Assembly (NCBI GenBank): GCA_013423385.1
Contig: BLZA01000049.1
Coordinates: 682,001 to 746,000, forward strand
Origin: Naganishia liquefaciens
Lineage: Eukaryota > Basidiomycota > Tremellomycetes > Filobasidiales > Filobasidiaceae
DNA length: 64,000 bases
Direction of reading: 5' to 3'
Shown here one piece after another: positions 62,537 through 64,000 of this stretch. The number at the start of each line of letters is the position of its first letter. Within the stretch, counting starts at the first letter, position 1. The notes beneath the pieces were generated by a model, which made no database searches, was not told the DNA's origin, and saw nothing but the letters and a program-made list of their open reading frames with translations. The translations under genes were made by a program, and so were the position numbers.

Positions 62537-64000
62537 CTAGACTGACGTCAGGTCAATTATTTCGCACGCGAAATCACGGTTGCCGGACCATGCTTCCTGG
62601 TGGGTCACTCGGTTGGCATTGACTCTATTGGCTTCGCCATAAAGCCACGCAACCCTTCTGGCTTGAAGTGCGACGAAGAGGTGTCTGTCAGGCGCAAACT
62701 CGATGACGATACAAACCGGGCGAGACTGATTTCCGGTCTCCCAGTAGGCGTGGTCAAACGTCAGGGCAATGGCCCGGCCTTCTTCCATCGAAAGGACCGA
62801 AGGAGAGGTATACACAAGGTAGAGTGATACATCTGCCTGGGGAACATGAAGAGCGAGTTGTTGAATCTGTAAGAGTTGAATGTCAGACCATCAGGGTGAC
62901 GGCGAGAGTAGAACGGAAACTTAACCAAACTCTGACTTTGCTCTCCCTTTCCTCGCCCAGCATCTCCTTCATGCCACACTACAGAGGGCTGGACCGTCAA
63001 GGAACCCTCCGTGGCCCCATCTTCCCTCATACTTTTCGCCAATGCTTGTCCACAAAACGCAGCCAACGCAAGCGACCAGACACCTGCCTGAACCGTTGTG
63101 ATCAGCGTGATGTTCCGCAAGTTTACAGCGTCACCGTCAAAAGGCTGCAGGACCGTCGAATCGACCATTTCAGGTGCCACCACTATCAATTCGCCAGAAA
63201 AGTTGCCCCAAGTGTACGTGCGCGAGCCTTTTGTGACTGTCAAAAGTTGGAGCGCTTTGAGCGCGTTGGTGAAGTCGAAAGAGGTGTCTGTAGTGAAAGC
63301 AGGCAAGCATTGGAGCATGGGTACGCCACGCGAATGTCTCTCTTGGGTCCGGTAGTCATAATAGACGACTGTTTTGATTGTCGATCCGTTCGTTTCCTTT
63401 ATTTTTTGGATTAAGGCATCCCTTTCCAGGTTCTGAGCCTCCCGACCAATGATGACCAGGTGTCTGTGTCCCCATCAGACATAGGTCAGTATTCCGTCTT
63501 CCATAACCGCGAAGGGGTGCTTACTGAACACTCTTTGCCCGACTAGATTGGCAGAACCTTTCGAACGAGGACATCCCCTCCCCTTGCTGAATGCGCCAGA
63601 CGAATATTCGATAAAGCTCGGATTCCCCAACGAGATAACTAGCACTTGCCGAGGTCTGATAGAAAGCAGCTAGTCCTCTCGAATGATCTTGCGCAACCAA
63701 GCTGGCGATATGCAGAATGAGCTCTAATGGTAAGTCCAACAAGCGCGAAGTTGGACGCAGAGGTGCAATCGTCTCTGCATTCGGAGCATCCTCGGCGGAT
63801 TTGATGGTTTCTTGATGCTCGACCAGCACTCGACAACGCTTCGCGACGGACTGGGACACTTCGGAGGAGCTGTGTGTCGTCAATGCCGGGTAGCTGGAGC
63901 TGTGTGTGGTCAATGTCGGGTAGCAGGAACTGTGAGTCGTCAATTGCGAGTCCGTTTCATCGGCGCATCCAATGGTTTCCCGAGATTCAATAAGCACGCG
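62537..64000 (-). CDS. F-box protein, N-terminus cut by window edge
   Basis: The F-box at about 63620-63750 reads RLLDLPLELILHIASLVAQD and then AFYQTSASASYLVGESELYR, the usual Skp1-binding helix set; the protein would recruit substrates to an SCF ubiquitin ligase. An intron (GTAAGC...ACAG, 63430-63520 region) leads to HLVIIGREAQNLERDALI. A long exon without further known domain follows (LKALQLLTVTKGSRTYTWGN, GELIVVAPEMVD, NLRNITLITTVQ). A second intron before IQQLALHVPQADVSLYLVYT leads to the stop at 62537. Upstream of the F-box the protein has internal repeats, including a 10-residue unit LTTHSSSYPA and two copies of R-V-L-[IV]-E-x-x-E/Q-T-I. The substrate-binding part is leucine-rich but not a clear LRR. 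The start lies outside the window. Confidence 0.75.
63868..63945 (-). repeat. In-frame 30-base repeat in the F-box gene
   Basis: About two and a half copies encode LTTHSS(C/S)YP(T/A). The unit is a multiple of three, so the frame is kept. Further copies may lie beyond the window edge. Confidence 0.75.

Overview
The window is nuclear DNA of a filamentous or yeast-like fungus, almost certainly a basidiomycete. Genes are dense and broken by many short introns of about 45 to 65 bases with GT-AG ends. The proteins are of fungal type, the tRNA genes are nuclear, and a modular cysteine-rich metallothionein recalls those of Tremellomycetes. The exact species cannot be read from the sequence; a Tremellomycete affinity is only a guess.

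Layout, left to right. The first 9 kb is packed: CDC27/APC3 (minus, cut by the left edge), then UBP6 and CHO2 (plus). From 9 to 16.9 kb genes are sparse: two inverted copies of a tRNA-derived SINE-like repeat (family A), an 8-base minisatellite, cyclophilin 40 with three microexons, tRNA-Ser(AGA) and an intron-bearing tRNA-His(GTG). From 16.9 to 41 kb it is dense again: SDH3, a DHX29/YLR419W-like DEVH-box helicase, SLD2, a nine-exon metallothionein, MZM1, separase (ESP1) and a membrane-anchored GH99-like glycosidase with a proline-rich tail. A second, identical tRNA-Ser lies at 41.7 kb. The stretch 41.7 to 49.3 kb is lower in GC, has no gene I can support, and carries diverged duplications and an 11-base minisatellite. 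From 49.3 to 64 kb there are two unrecognised multi-exon proteins, two inverted copies of a second tRNA-derived SINE-like repeat (family B), the Pol III subunit gene RPC2/RET1, and an F-box protein cut by the right edge.

Functional links. Several genes act in ubiquitin and cell-cycle control: APC3 and separase drive the metaphase to anaphase switch, UBP6 is the proteasome deubiquitinase, SLD2 fires replication origins, and an F-box protein closes the window. CDC27/UBP6 and MZM1/ESP1 are head-to-head pairs with short shared promoters. The fungal gene set is ordinary apart from three things: the metallothionein with one cysteine module per phase-symmetric exon, the two SINE-like families that each occur as an inverted pair bracketing one gene, and the fused tail on the GH99-like protein.
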